A DNA stretch of 46,298 nucleotides, taken from Lactiplantibacillus plantarum EGD-AQ4. GTDB taxonomy: Bacteria; Bacillota; Bacilli; Lactobacillales; Lactobacillaceae. The position numbers and the translations under genes were made by a program. The notes beneath the pieces were generated by a model that saw only the letters and a program-made list of their open reading frames with translations, searched no databases and had not been told where the DNA came from. The stretch's first letter is position 1. Every line of letters starts with the position of its first letter. The stretch lies in NCBI RefSeq assembly GCF_000463075.2, contig NZ_AVAQ01000017.1:1-46298 (forward strand), written 5' to 3'. Positions 26,770 through 35,459 of the stretch are shown here, piece after piece.

Positions 26770-27513
26770 ATGACTAATAAAATTGTTACGCTCGTTACTG
26801 GCGGCAACCGCGGTATGGGACTGGCACTGATCAAAGCGCTACACGCCCAGGGGCAACAGCTCATTATGGGTAGTCGAGACTTAGCTAAGGGGCGAGCGGC
26901 CGTTGACGCAGCCCACCTGTCAGACGTGACCGTGGTTCAACTGGACGTCACTGATTCCCAATCTATTCAAACTGCCGTCAACGCAATTCAAAACCAATAT
27001 GGTCAGCTCGACATTTTAATTAATAATGCCGGGGCAGCGTTTGACCATCACCAACAGCCCTCAGTCATCAAACTAGCCACGATTCAAGCCGACTTGGATC
27101 TGAACTTTTTAGGAACGGTCGCTATGACTCAAGCTTGCCTCCCATTGTTGACTAAGACCAGCCCTTCCAAAATCATCAACATTTCTAGCATGATGGGCTC
27201 GCTCACGAACGCATTAGACCCCCAGTCGAGCGTTTATCATGCCAGCGCGATTGGGTACCAAGCTTCTAAGGCCGCACTCAACATGTTCACGATTCAGCTC
27301 GCCAAAGAACTTCAAACCACCAATATTACGGTGAACGCTATTGATCCCGGCATGGTTGCCACTGAATTCGGTGGGATTACCCCAAAATTAGCTACCCAGC
27401 ATGGTGCCAAATCAATTGCCCATGGAATCCAACGAACAATTGAATTGGCCACTGATCCGGATAATACCACCACCGGCACGTTTTCAAATACTGATGGTCC
27501 GGTTGCTTGGTAA
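26770..27513 (+). CDS. Short-chain dehydrogenase/reductase
   Basis: A 247-residue classical SDR. NAD(P) binds at TGGNRGMGLAL near residues 9-19; NNAG is present as INNAGAAF; catalytic Ser is in NISSMMGS and Tyr-Lys in YQASKAALN, followed by the usual IDPGMVATEFGG. The Arg in GSRDLAKGR after strand 2 suggests NADPH preference. It acts on carbonyl compounds in the cytosol; the substrate is unknown, though carbonyl detoxification would fit MerR control. The ATG at 26770 is preferred; GTG at 26758 is in frame. Neither has a strong ribosome site. Confidence 0.9.
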   Translation: MTNKIVTLVTGGNRGMGLALIKALHAQGQQLIMGSRDLAKGRAAVDAAHLSDVTVVQLDVTDSQSIQTAVNAIQNQYGQLDILINNAGAAFDHHQQPSVIKLATIQADLDLNFLGTVAMTQACLPLLTKTSPSKIINISSMMGSLTNALDPQSSVYHASAIGYQASKAALNMFTIQLAKELQTTNITVNAIDPGMVATEFGGITPKLATQHGAKSIAHGIQRTIELATDPDNTTTGTFSNTDGPVAW

Positions 27514-27585
27514 CAGCCAGCGTCCTTGTTTAAAATTCGGCAGTTTCTCAATCTGCAGGGTTCGTTGACCACCAAAGTTTGACGT

Positions 27586-27614
27586 AAAAAAAGAGATTGG
27601 GATCACCCAATCTC
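27586..27614 (-). terminator. Terminator-like hairpin facing the minus strand with no annotated minus gene upstream
   Basis: GAGATTGGG-tgat-CCCAATCTC followed by seven T residues only on the minus strand. The nearest genes on both sides are on the plus strand. An extended -10 box, TGGTATACT, on the minus strand (27638-27643 region) would give a transcript of only about 45 nt ending here. Confidence 0.65.
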
Positions 27615-27687
27615 AAGCCGTATATGATAGAAACCTAAGTATACCACGTTAAGTCGCAAAACGGAATTTAGTTTTTGAGGTTTTTCT

Positions 27688-27717
27688 TTTGACCTTCACT
27701 GACCTTTGCGGTAAACT
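27688..27717 (+). promoter_or_regulatory. clpP promoter with CtsR operator
   Basis: The CtsR heptad repeat is visible: TTTGACC-ttcac-TGACCT (27688-27705), matching the consensus RGGTCAAANANRGGTCAAA read in reverse with a few changes. It overlaps the -35 box TTGACC; a 17-bp spacer leads to TAAACT (27712-27717). CtsR repression released by heat or protein stress is established for clpP in Bacillota. Confidence 0.88.
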
Positions 27718-27777
27718 ACACTTATTAATTAGCAACCAAGCTAATCAAATATTGCAACCTTAGGAGGCTAACAAATC

Positions 27778-28368
27778 ATGTATCCAGTTCCTACAGTTAT
27801 TGAACAGTCATCACGTGGCGAACGTGCTTATGACATCTATTCACGACTATTAAAGGACCGTATCATTATGCTTTCCGGCCCAATCGAAGATAACATGGCC
27901 AATGCAATCATTGCCCAGTTACTCTTCTTGGATGCCCAAGACTCAGGTAAGGACATCTACCTTTATATCAACTCACCAGGTGGTGTGGTTACTGCCGGAT
28001 TAGCAATCTACGATACGATGAACTTCATCAAGTCTGATGTTCAAACCATCGTTATGGGGATGGCCGCATCAATGGCCAGCGTCCTCGCTTCATCCGGTAC
28101 GAAGGGCAAGCGGTTCGCTTTACCTAACTCCGAAATCTTGATTCACCAACCATCCGGCGGTGCTCAAGGTCAACAAACGGAAATTGAAATTGTTGCCGAA
28201 GAAATCTTGAAGACTCGTAAGAAGATCAACCAGATTTTGGCAGACAACTCTGGTCAAACCGTTGAAAAGTTGAACCACGATACTGAACGTGATAACTACT
28301 TAAGCGCACAAGAAGCTAAAGAATATGGTTTGATCGATGATATCATGGAAAACAACAACTTAAAATAA
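27778..28368 (+). CDS. clpP: ATP-dependent Clp protease proteolytic subunit
   Basis: A 196-residue serine peptidase that assembles into a double heptamer and degrades proteins unfolded by ClpC, ClpE or ClpX. The catalytic Ser lies in [14 protein letters not shown], the His in ILIHQPSGG, and the Asp in the [12 protein letters not shown] region. [29 protein letters not shown] is the standard N terminus. The ATG has AGGAGG 10 bases upstream. It is monocistronic, with a CtsR-controlled promoter and a strong terminator. Confidence 0.99.
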   Translation: MYPVPTVIEQSSRGERAYDIYSRLLKDRIIMLSGPIEDNMANAIIAQLLFLDAQDSGKDIYLYINSPGGVVTAGLAIYDTMNFIKSDVQTIVMGMAASMASVLASSGTKGKRFALPNSEILIHQPSGGAQGQQTEIEIVAEEILKTRKKINQILADNSGQTVEKLNHDTERDNYLSAQEAKEYGLIDDIMENNNLK

Positions 28369-28380
28369 TCGTAATATCAA

Positions 28381-28416
28381 ACTGAACCGCCTTCGGGTTG
28401 GTTCAGTTTTTTTTGC
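28381..28416 (+). terminator. Intrinsic terminator after clpP
   Basis: Stem ACTGAACC-gccttcgggt-TGGTTCAGT followed by eight T residues. Confidence 0.95.
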
Positions 28417-28537
28417 ATTCTTTTTCGGAGTTCACTAATGGTCCGTTAATTACACGCAATCCCGTTTCACAACTCACACAGTGCACTGACTTGTTTTTTT
28501 AAAATAAAAAGGCCATACTGCAATTGACTTCAAGCGA

Positions 28538-28577
28538 CGGTCAGCATTCAACTCATGCTCAGCTAACTGAATGACCG
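28538..28577. promoter_or_regulatory. Imperfect inverted repeat upstream of the hydroxyacid dehydrogenase gene
   Basis: CGGTCAGCATTCA and TGAATGACCG form a dyad 33 bases before the start codon. It has no U-tract, so it may be an operator or mRNA leader hairpin. The regulator is unknown. Confidence 0.45.
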
Positions 28578-28610
28578 TGGCTTAATTTATCAGTAAAGGA
28601 AGTTTCCGCT

Positions 28611-29582
28611 ATGCCTAAAGTTTTCGTCGCCGGTCAATTACCGGCGAAAGCAAATACGTTACTGCGTCAAAATCAGCTGACCATCGATACCTATACCGGT
28701 GAACAATTGATCAGCCACGACGAACTCATGGATCGTGTAGCTGACGCTGACTACCTCATCACCCCACTTTCCACACAGGTTGACGAAGACGTCTTGAATC
28801 ACGCGCCCAAGTTGAAATTAATCGCGAACTTCGGTGCCGGCACGAATAATATCGACTTAGCTGCTGCCGCAACCCGTCATATTCCAGTGACCAACACGCC
28901 GAATGTCTCGTCAGTTGCCACTGCCGAATCCACAACTGGCCTGATTATCAGCCTCGCACACCGGATCGTCGAAGGTGACCATTTGATGCGGACGACGGGC
29001 TTCGACGGTTGGGCGCCACTTTTCTTTCTCGGCCACAACTTACAAGCTAAGACGCTCGGTATCATTGGCATGGGCCAAATCGGCCAAGCCGTTGCCAAAC
29101 GGTTACACGCGTTTGATATGCCAATTCTTTACACGCAACACCACCCACTTCCTGTCAGTGTTGAAACGCAACTAGGCGCCACCTTCGTCTCCGAAGAAGA
29201 ATTACTCGCCCAGTCCGATATCGTGAGTTTACACTTGCCACTCACCCCACAAACCACGCATCTGATTGACCAAGCGGCCTTTACAAAAATGAAATCCACC
29301 GCCCTCTTGATCAATGCCGCGCGTGGGCCAATCGTCGACGAGCAGGCCCTAGTTACTGCGCTACAAACGCACCAAATTGCTGGCGCAGCCCTCGACGTTT
29401 ACGAACACGAACCCCAAGTAACACCCGCATTAACTCAGATGGACAACGTTATTTTGACTCCGCATCTGGGCAATGCAACCGTCGAAGCTCGTGACGGGAT
29501 GGCGGCGATCGTTGCCAAAAACGTGATTGCGATGACCAAGCGCCAACCGGTCAAGTATGTTGTTAACCACGTCAAGCTGTAG
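28611..29582 (+). CDS. D-isomer-specific 2-hydroxyacid dehydrogenase
   Basis: A 323-residue NAD(P)-dependent dehydrogenase that reduces 2-oxoacids. The dinucleotide site is GIIGMGQIGQAVAKRLHAF near residues 146-164. The catalytic Arg is in NAARGPIVDE, Glu in DVYEHEP, and His in LTPHLGNAT, with the signature GAGTNNIDLAAA earlier. LGHNLQAKTLG resembles the glyoxylate/hydroxypyruvate reductase or phosphoglycerate dehydrogenase-like groups rather than D-lactate dehydrogenase. The exact substrate is open. The ATG has AAAGGAAG upstream. It is monocistronic, converging on the lipoprotein gene with a shared terminator. Confidence 0.92.
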   Translation: MPKVFVAGQLPAKANTLLRQNQLTIDTYTGEQLISHDELMDRVADADYLITPLSTQVDEDVLNHAPKLKLIANFGAGTNNIDLAAAATRHIPVTNTPNVSSVATAESTTGLIISLAHRIVEGDHLMRTTGFDGWAPLFFLGHNLQAKTLGIIGMGQIGQAVAKRLHAFDMPILYTQHHPLPVSVETQLGATFVSEEELLAQSDIVSLHLPLTPQTTHLIDQAAFTKMKSTALLINAARGPIVDEQALVTALQTHQIAGAALDVYEHEPQVTPALTQMDNVILTPHLGNATVEARDGMAAIVAKNVIAMTKRQPVKYVVNHVKL

Positions 29583-29634
29583 CCTATCATCAACCCAAAA
29601 CGACGCTGATGATACTGCGTTTAAATACGCCACA

Positions 29635-29687
29635 AAAGCCCACCATAATTGGTTGCAATTACTGCAACCTAATTATGATGGGCTTTC
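29635..29687. terminator. Long bidirectional hairpin between convergent genes
   Basis: AAAGCCCACCATAATTGG-TTGCA pairs almost fully with TGCAACC-TAATTATGATGGGCTTT. It separates the converging hydroxyacid dehydrogenase and peptide-binding lipoprotein genes. T-runs are short on both sides. Confidence 0.8.
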
Positions 29688-29732
29688 GTGTTTAAAAGAA
29701 TCGCTTAACAACTAATATTAAAAAACTGTTGC

Positions 29733-31385
29733 TTACTTCGCGATATAAGCATACTTATAATTCCACTGCGTTCCGGCGGTGTTGTGAATAATCCCTTTGA
29801 CCTTCGGATTTTGCAAGTAAGAATAGTTCGTCTGATACAACGGGGTGATACCTTGGTCTTGCATAATCGTCTTTTCGGCGTTAATCATGTCTTGCCAACG
29901 TGCACTGGCCTTGTTGGCGTCTTGGTTCTGCGCCTTCTTAACTAAGGCATTGTAGGTTGAACTATTGTACTTCCCGTAGTTATAACCACTGTTGTTGGTC
30001 ATGATTTGCAGGTGTGAGATTGGGTCGGTAAAATCAGCACCCCAATGACTGAGGTATAAGTCAAAGTTCCCACTTTGCGCCCGGCTTGAAGCAACCTTGT
30101 CCGGAATCGTCGACAAGTTGACCGTCAACCCATCAAGATTCTTCTCTAATGCGGATTTCAAATACTGAGTGATTGCCTTGTTGGATTCTTCGTTCGAAGC
30201 CAACATTGTCACAGATAACTTCTTAATCCCAGTCTCCTTCAACCCTTGCTTCCACAGCTTCTGGGCTAAGGCCTTGTTATAAGACGTTGAATTCTTAACT
30301 GTCGATTCATCCGCAAAGTCCTTGCCATTCTTCGGATCCTTGACCAGATTTTGTGGCACGAATGTCTTGGAGACGGTCGACGCATCCCCAATCACATTTT
30401 TAACCAGCGTCTTGCGGTTAATCGACAACGAAATGGCTTGGCGAATGTTCTTATTGTTCAGGGCCTTTTTGATCGTCGCATTGCTGTCTTGGAAGTTATA
30501 AATCAAGAATGCCGTAATGGAATATGGGTACGTCGTGTAATCAGCGTTGGACTTCAGATTCTTAACCTGTTCACTGGATAACTGAGTGAGGTCGAGCTTC
30601 TTTTCTTGGAACAAGTTCAACGTCGTGGTCGTACTTTCATTCACCGTATAGTTGATTTTCTGCAAGTGAACGGCTTTCTTATCCCAATACTGGTCGTTCT
30701 TAACGAATTGCCACTTATTGTTGGTCCCAGTCCAACCCGTCAGCTTAAACGGCCCACTGTAGAGCATGTATTGGGCTTTCGTGGCATACTTGCTACCCCA
30801 CTTTTTAACGGCTTTTTCACTGATTGGTCCAAACAATGGGTAAGTCATTAACTTCTTAAAGTACGTGATTGGCTTATCCAAAGTAACGATGAAGGTATGC
30901 TGACCCTTGGCTTTTACACCTAGCGTATCTGGTGATTTCTTACCAGCAACGATCTCATCCGCGTTTTTCACTCCTGAAAATAGGTAGGCGTATTGCGATT
31001 TCGTTGCGGGTGTCACCGTGCGTTTCCATGAATAAACAAAATCTTGTGCGGTGATTTTGGACCCGTCACTCCACTTGGCATTGCGAATCGTGAACGTATA
31101 AGTCTTACCGTCCTTTGAAACCTTGGTGGACTTCGCTAAACCAGGCGTAATACTCCCATTCTTACCCAAGCGGTACAAACTTTCAAAAATATTCCCGGTA
31201 CTGCCATAACCGGACATGTTAGAAATATCAATCGAATCTAATGAGCTCGGGTAGGACAGATTCAGGACTTGGCTACTGGCATACTTACCGCTGCCAGTGC
31301 TCTGACTACTCTGCTTGCCACACGCGGCTAACACCGTGACTAATGCTAAACTCATAATTGCTGCAACTATTGTTCGTTTTTTCAA
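29733..31385 (-). CDS. Oligopeptide ABC transporter substrate-binding lipoprotein (OppA/SBP_bac_5 family)
   Basis: A 550-residue extracellular peptide-binding lipoprotein. The start is a TTG (31385) with AAAGGGG upstream, giving a signal peptide that begins with LKKRTIVAAIM and has the lipobox LAAC; the Cys would be lipidated. The SBP_bac_5 fold is recognisable in NIFESLYRLGKNGSITPGLA, YTFTIRNAKWSDGSKITAQDFVYSWKR, AQKLWKQGL and YLSHWGADFTDPISHL. It stands alone, without permease or ATPase genes, so it probably feeds a transporter encoded elsewhere. Its 5' leader carries a Cys/Met-rich micro-ORF and a terminator, suggesting attenuation by sulfur amino acid supply and thus a role in sulfur-containing peptide uptake. 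This last point is inference. Confidence 0.93.
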   Translation of the reverse strand: MKKRTIVAAIMSLALVTVLAACGKQSSQSTGSGKYASSQVLNLSYPSSLDSIDISNMSGYGSTGNIFESLYRLGKNGSITPGLAKSTKVSKDGKTYTFTIRNAKWSDGSKITAQDFVYSWKRTVTPATKSQYAYLFSGVKNADEIVAGKKSPDTLGVKAKGQHTFIVTLDKPITYFKKLMTYPLFGPISEKAVKKWGSKYATKAQYMLYSGPFKLTGWTGTNNKWQFVKNDQYWDKKAVHLQKINYTVNESTTTTLNLFQEKKLDLTQLSSEQVKNLKSNADYTTYPYSITAFLIYNFQDSNATIKKALNNKNIRQAISLSINRKTLVKNVIGDASTVSKTFVPQNLVKDPKNGKDFADESTVKNSTSYNKALAQKLWKQGLKETGIKKLSVTMLASNEESNKAITQYLKSALEKNLDGLTVNLSTIPDKVASSRAQSGNFDLYLSHWGADFTDPISHLQIMTNNSGYNYGKYNSSTYNALVKKAQNQDANKASARWQDMINAEKTIMQDQGITPLYQTNYSYLQNPKVKGIIHNTAGTQWNYKYAYIAK

Positions 31386-31439
31386 CCTGATCGCCCCTTT
31401 ATTTCCCAAATTAAATGACTTATCCCCATCGGTGGTAAC

Positions 31440-31484
31440 AAAAAACGCCCACTTAGAATCTCGTCAGATTCCAAGCAGGCGTTT
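31440..31484 (-). terminator. Leader terminator upstream of the peptide-binding lipoprotein gene
   Basis: On the minus strand CGCCTGCTTGGAATC pairs with GATTCTAAGTGGGCG and is followed by six T residues. It lies between the micro-ORF and the lipoprotein gene, so it must be bypassed for expression. Its 5' arm GCTTGGAATC can pair instead with GATTACAAGC at 31532-31541, a possible antiterminator. Confidence 0.85.
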
Positions 31485-31512
31485 CAAAATTAACGTTGTG
31501 AGCTCAATCCCG

Positions 31513-31614
31513 TTATTTTTGATGCTGAGACGCTTGTAATCCTACGCAAATAACCATGTTGTGTGATTCACAACATGGGCAGCACATCATCATGTTAGTA
31601 GCTGACTTTTGCAT
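31513..31614 (-). CDS. Cys/Met-rich leader peptide (33 codons)
   Basis: A short ORF in the leader of the peptide-binding lipoprotein gene. It starts with ATG at 31614, with GGAGA 10 bases upstream, and encodes MQKSATN followed by MMMCCPCC, then ESHNMVIC and a Gln/His-rich end before TAA. Nine of 33 residues would be Met (counting the start) or Cys runs clustered in the middle. Directly after the Cys codons the DNA has a perfect hairpin, CCATGTTGTG-aatca-CACAACATGG. A terminator follows the stop codon. Together these match the layout of ribosome-mediated attenuation. I know of Cys-codon leader ORFs in actinobacteria, but not of this one. Confidence 0.7.
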   Translation of the reverse strand: MQKSATNMMMCCPCCESHNMVICVGLQASQHQK

Positions 31615-31648
31615 AGTTAACGTCTCTCCGATTTCATAAGTTGTGTAC

Positions 31649-31678
31649 AGTATAAATAGCTTTACTTACTTTTGTCAA
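31649..31678 (-). promoter_or_regulatory. SigA-type promoter of the leader/lipoprotein transcript
   Basis: Minus strand perfect TTGACA (31678-31673), an 18-bp spacer and TATACT (31654-31649). The start near 31642 gives a leader of about 255 nt before the lipoprotein gene. Confidence 0.82.
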
Positions 31679-31719
31679 GTGTTTTTCGCCATCCCAATTT
31701 AATCCTCAGCAGTCCTACT

Positions 31720-31766
31720 AAAAAAATTGCGCCAAGCACGTGGCAAAACCCACGGCTCGGCGCAAT
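31720..31766 (-). terminator. Intrinsic terminator after whiA
   Basis: Minus-strand stem ATTGCGCCGAGCCGTGG / CCACGTGCTTGGCGCAAT followed by seven T residues. Confidence 0.95.
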
Positions 31767-31803
31767 ATTAGCTGGCCATACCAAATGACTGGTAGACCAC
31801 GAT

Positions 31804-32736
31804 TTAAGCTTCTTTTTGTAACTGTTCTGCAAACTGATTGATTTTGCGTAAACGATGGTTGATCCCAGATTTGGAAATCGGACCACCAGGGACTAAGGTG
31901 CCAAGTTCTTTCAAACTGACTTCCCGGTGTGCTAACCGTGCGACCGCCACTTCTTGTAGCTTCGGTGGCAGTTGCTGTAAGCCAACCGTTTCATCGATCA
32001 GCAAAATATTTTCAATCTGCTTACTAGAGGCATTCGCCACTTTGTCCATATTGGCGTTTTCACAATTAACTAACCGATTGACCGAATTCCGCATATCACG
32101 CATGATCCGAATATCTTCGAATTTCAGCATCGCATTGGTTGCGCCGACTAATGACAAGAAGTCCGCAATTTTTTCAGCTTCCTTGATGTACGTAATGTAG
32201 CCACCACGCCGGTCAGTCGTCCGTGAATTCAGCCCATATTTATTCATCATTTCAGAAATCATATGATTATGGGCTTCATAGAGTGAATAAATCTCCAGGT
32301 GGTAGCGTGAGGTCTCCGGATTGTTGACGGAGCCACCAGCCAGGAACGCCCCCCGTAGATACGAGCGGACCGCAGCATCATCGGTGAGCACTTCGGTTGG
32401 CGCGACTTCAACGATTTGATAATCTTTCAAGATTCCTAAATCAGCCAGCACCATGTCAGTCCCCGTCTTCAGCCGCACAATGTATAAATTGTTTTTGTTT
32501 AACTTCATTTTACGACGAACGATCAGTTCACTATCCACATCGTAAAATTGTTTGAGTAGCCGGTAAATACGCCGCGCGATGGCCGGATTTTCCGTCTGGA
32601 TATTCAAAATGAAATGGTGATTGGCAAGGCTAATTGCCCCATTCATTCGAATCAAGGCCATTAACTCAGCCTTTGCATTCTCGCGATGGACAGCGAGGTT
32701 AGTTAGTTCTTTCTTAACGTCACTGGCGTATGACAT
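31804..32736 (-). CDS. whiA: DNA-binding protein WhiA
   Basis: A 310-residue WhiA. The N-terminal half is a LAGLIDADG homing-endonuclease-like fold that has lost catalysis ([36 protein letters not shown]), and the C terminus is a helix-turn-helix ([32 protein letters not shown]). It controls division and development genes in Streptomyces; in Bacillota it affects division and chromosome segregation. The ATG has AAGGGGG upstream. It is the last gene of rapZ-yvcK-whiA, a conserved trio, 12 bases after yvcK. Confidence 0.97.
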   Translation of the reverse strand: MSYASDVKKELTNLAVHRENAKAELMALIRMNGAISLANHHFILNIQTENPAIARRIYRLLKQFYDVDSELIVRRKMKLNKNNLYIVRLKTGTDMVLADLGILKDYQIVEVAPTEVLTDDAAVRSYLRGAFLAGGSVNNPETSRYHLEIYSLYEAHNHMISEMMNKYGLNSRTTDRRGGYITYIKEAEKIADFLSLVGATNAMLKFEDIRIMRDMRNSVNRLVNCENANMDKVANASSKQIENILLIDETVGLQQLPPKLQEVAVARLAHREVSLKELGTLVPGGPISKSGINHRLRKINQFAEQLQKEA

Positions 32737-32748
32737 GCCACGACCCCC

Positions 32749-33750
32749 TTATCTAAAAACGTCGGAATGGCCCACTAAATTCATGAGCTCCGCCACGACT
32801 TGGTCGCCATCATGAAAGGCCCCATTGTCACGAAGCTTCAAGAAATTAGACGAGATGACCCGACAGTTTTGCTCACGCAGGCCCCGAAAATCATGACTGA
32901 CCTGGCGGGAGACTTCGTTGAATTTGTGGAAATCCATATAATCTTCCGGTACTTTTTCCGTATTAACGAGTACCGTGTTGATGAAATTCTGACCAAGATG
33001 CCGGTTCAAGACCCGCACGTGGTCGGCATCTGAAAAGTTATCCGTCTCACCCTTTTGCGTCATGATGTTGCAAATATAAACCACTTCCGCATCGGATTCA
33101 CAAACGGCACGACCAATATTACTGATCGTCAAGTTGGGTAGGATACTCGTAAACAAGCTACCAGGTCCTAAAACAATCTGGTCCGCCGCCATGATGGCAT
33201 CGATCACTGGCTGAACGGCTTGTGGTTCCTGACCATTTTTATCAGTGACCCAGACGCGTTCTAATGATTTATGGGCCGCCGTAATTTCAGCTTCACCCAC
33301 TAATTCAGTACCATCTTTGAAGCGGCCGTGTAGCGTCAAGGCCTCATTAGCTGCCGGATAGACGTGCCCATCAACTTGCATCATGTTAGATAGTTCTTGG
33401 ACCGCATCAAACACCCCCGACTTCATCTCAGTGAGGGCGGCAATAATTAAATTTCCAATCGCGTGGCCGGCAAAGAACTGGTCATCGCCCTGGAAACGAT
33501 ACTGAAAAATATCTTTATACAAATGGGGCCAATTCGATAACGCCACCATGACGTTTCGAATATCACCAGGCGGCACGACGTTGACATAGTTGCGGATAAT
33601 ACCCGACGAGCCACCATCATCAGCAACCGTTACAACTGCCGTGATATCAACAGCTTGTTTGCGCAAGCCTTTCAGGACGACTGGTAAACCAGTCCCCCCG
33701 CCAATCACCACAATTTTAGGCCGCTGGGTCTTAAATGTGTACTTTCTCAT
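32749..33750 (-). CDS. yvcK: Gluconeogenesis factor YvcK / CofD-like protein
   Basis: A 333-residue CofD-fold protein. The nucleotide-binding loop [37 protein letters not shown] and [13 protein letters not shown] are hallmarks. In B. subtilis, YvcK binds UDP-GlcNAc and is needed for growth on gluconeogenic carbon and for cell shape. The start codon overlaps the end of rapZ by 4 bases (ATGA), so translation is coupled. The middle gene of rapZ-yvcK-whiA. Confidence 0.96.
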   Translation of the reverse strand: MRKYTFKTQRPKIVVIGGGTGLPVVLKGLRKQAVDITAVVTVADDGGSSGIIRNYVNVVPPGDIRNVMVALSNWPHLYKDIFQYRFQGDDQFFAGHAIGNLIIAALTEMKSGVFDAVQELSNMMQVDGHVYPAANEALTLHGRFKDGTELVGEAEITAAHKSLERVWVTDKNGQEPQAVQPVIDAIMAADQIVLGPGSLFTSILPNLTISNIGRAVCESDAEVVYICNIMTQKGETDNFSDADHVRVLNRHLGQNFINTVLVNTEKVPEDYMDFHKFNEVSRQVSHDFRGLREQNCRVISSNFLKLRDNGAFHDGDQVVAELMNLVGHSDVFR

Positions 33751-34631
33751 GAGCGATTAACAGTTTCCTTTCGTTTATCAATATCGCGATGGCTGATATG
33801 CACCTTATAGTGCTTAGCCAGTGCTTCGCCGATGCGTTGCGTCAATGCGACTGAGCGATGTTGTCCACCCGTACAGCCAATGGCAATCGTTAAGCTACTC
33901 TTGCCTTCAGCTTCATAGCCTGGCATGATACTTTCTAACATGCCGAGGAATTGTTGGTAAAATTTCTCTGTCGCTGGTTGTTCCATCACGTAATCCGCCA
34001 CCGGTTTATCCAATCCGGTCTGCGTCTTCAATTCCGGAATGTAATACGGATTCGGCAGGAAACGCACATCCATCACGATATCGGCATCGATTGGCAAGCC
34101 GTATTTGAAGCCAAACGACAACATTTCGATGTGGAAAGTTTCATCCTGATCAGTTTCAAATTTATCAAAAATTGATTCTCGTAATTCGCGGGGTGTGAGC
34201 GTCGACGTATCGATCACGTAAGAAGCCCGGTCCTTCAATGGTGCGAGAAGTTCGCGTTCCTTACGTACACCATCCATGACCCGGCCTTCCATTGCTAACG
34301 GATGCGAACGCCGCGTCTCCTTATAACGGGAGACCAATTCCTCATTGGAAGCATCTAAGAACAAGATCCGAGTCGACACAAAGTCGGTGTTGTCCAAATT
34401 GGCCAACATATCCATAATTTCATCGTAAAAGGCCCGTGACCGTAAATCGATCACCAATGCCACTTTCTTAATCTTTCCCGACTCCTCAACTAATTCTGAG
34501 AACTTCGGTAACAACGCTGGCGGCATATTATCAATGCAAAAATAGCCTAGGTCTTCAAAGCTCTGAACGGCGACCGTCTTACCGGCACCACTCATCCCAG
34601 AAATAATAACGAGTTGTAATGACTCTGCCAT
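33747..34631 (-). CDS. rapZ: RNase adapter RapZ (YvcJ), nucleotide-binding protein
   Basis: A 294-residue P-loop protein of the RapZ/YvcJ family. Walker A is [25 protein letters not shown] near residues 11-35, and the C-terminal domain contains [26 protein letters not shown] and [14 protein letters not shown]. In E. coli, RapZ controls glucosamine-6-phosphate synthase through small RNAs; in B. subtilis, YvcJ hydrolyses nucleotides and affects competence. The ATG has GGAGG upstream. It is first in the trio with yvcK and whiA. Confidence 0.96.
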   Translation of the reverse strand: MAESLQLVIISGMSGAGKTVAVQSFEDLGYFCIDNMPPALLPKFSELVEESGKIKKVALVIDLRSRAFYDEIMDMLANLDNTDFVSTRILFLDASNEELVSRYKETRRSHPLAMEGRVMDGVRKERELLAPLKDRASYVIDTSTLTPRELRESIFDKFETDQDETFHIEMLSFGFKYGLPIDADIVMDVRFLPNPYYIPELKTQTGLDKPVADYVMEQPATEKFYQQFLGMLESIMPGYEAEGKSSLTIAIGCTGGQHRSVALTQRIGEALAKHYKVHISHRDIDKRKETVNRS

Positions 34632-34751
34632 GCTATATTGGCCTCCTAAAGTCCATATTGTTGGTAGTATAACACACCGGGCGTGTCATTTCTACTGACA
34701 GTCCGATCAGCTAGTACCGAGCTAGCCGTAAAATCCATTGGAAGTTGCGTC

Positions 34752-34784
34752 AAAAATAGCCCGCTATCCCAGGTAGCGAGCTAC
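34752..34784 (-). terminator. Intrinsic terminator after the HdeD-like gene
   Basis: Minus-strand stem TAGCTCGCTA-cctggga-TAGCGGGCTA followed by five T residues. Confidence 0.9.
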
Positions 34785-34812
34785 GTTAATTTGTACAGAC
34801 ACTGTTTTGCGT

Positions 34813-35349
34813 TTAGTTGCGCCGTGCAAAGGCAATCAAAATGGCGTTGATACCAAAGACTGCGAAATAGAAGCTGACGAGGACGTTGAAACTAACAACT
34901 GCAATCATTGGATTGATAATCAGCATAATCCCTAGCGCCAAACTAATGATATCTAAAATCAGTGATAACACGTAGTAACCCGTTCCGAAGACCCGCAAAT
35001 GTGAGACCACGGTCAGCCGTTCGATCGAATCGATCAAGAACCAAAAGGCAAAGACGTAGCCAAGGACGAGAATCCCTGCTGGTGCGTGGAATAAGAATAG
35101 TAACCCCACTAAAATGTCAATAATTGCAAATACCAGCGCGAAGTTCGCCCGCAGTCCGGTTTCACGCCGTAACTTAGTGTAGCCACCAATCGTTGTGATT
35201 CCGCTAATAATTGCTGCAATCGCAAATAGAAATACCAAGCTCAATAATGCTGCTTGGGGTTGCTTGATGACAAAGTACGCCGCAATCAAGAAAACGACCC
35301 CGGTCATAAATTCTGTCCAGTCAAAACCCCATCGATGATCATTAAACAT
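34813..35349 (-). CDS. HdeD-like DUF308 membrane protein
   Basis: A 178-residue integral membrane protein with about six hydrophobic helices arranged as three similar pairs, typical of DUF308/HdeD. Segments such as TGVVFLIAAYFVIKQPQAALLSLVFLFA and LVFAIIDILVGLLFLFHAPAGILVLGYVF show the pattern of a helix pair split by a short polar loop with P or HP. E. coli HdeD is linked to acid resistance; function here is unknown. The start has AAGAGATG upstream. It is monocistronic, with its own terminator, between repeat copy D and rapZ. Confidence 0.88.
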   Translation of the reverse strand: MFNDHRWGFDWTEFMTGVVFLIAAYFVIKQPQAALLSLVFLFAIAAIISGITTIGGYTKLRRETGLRANFALVFAIIDILVGLLFLFHAPAGILVLGYVFAFWFLIDSIERLTVVSHLRVFGTGYYVLSLILDIISLALGIMLIINPMIAVVSFNVLVSFYFAVFGINAILIAFARRN

Positions 35350-35459
35350 CTCTTAACATCTCCCATATCCGATATTAATTCTATCTTACCAGTTAATGTA
35401 AGAGTTTCCAATTTTTCTGATGGACTTTATTAGACTTTAATCAGTCTTGTTTTTCGGTA

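Noticed and set aside
31385-31642. T-box or SAM/cysteine riboswitch in the lipoprotein leader
   Set aside because: No GGTGG T-box bulge sequence and no SAM-I core motifs were seen; the leader ORF and terminator explain the structure better.
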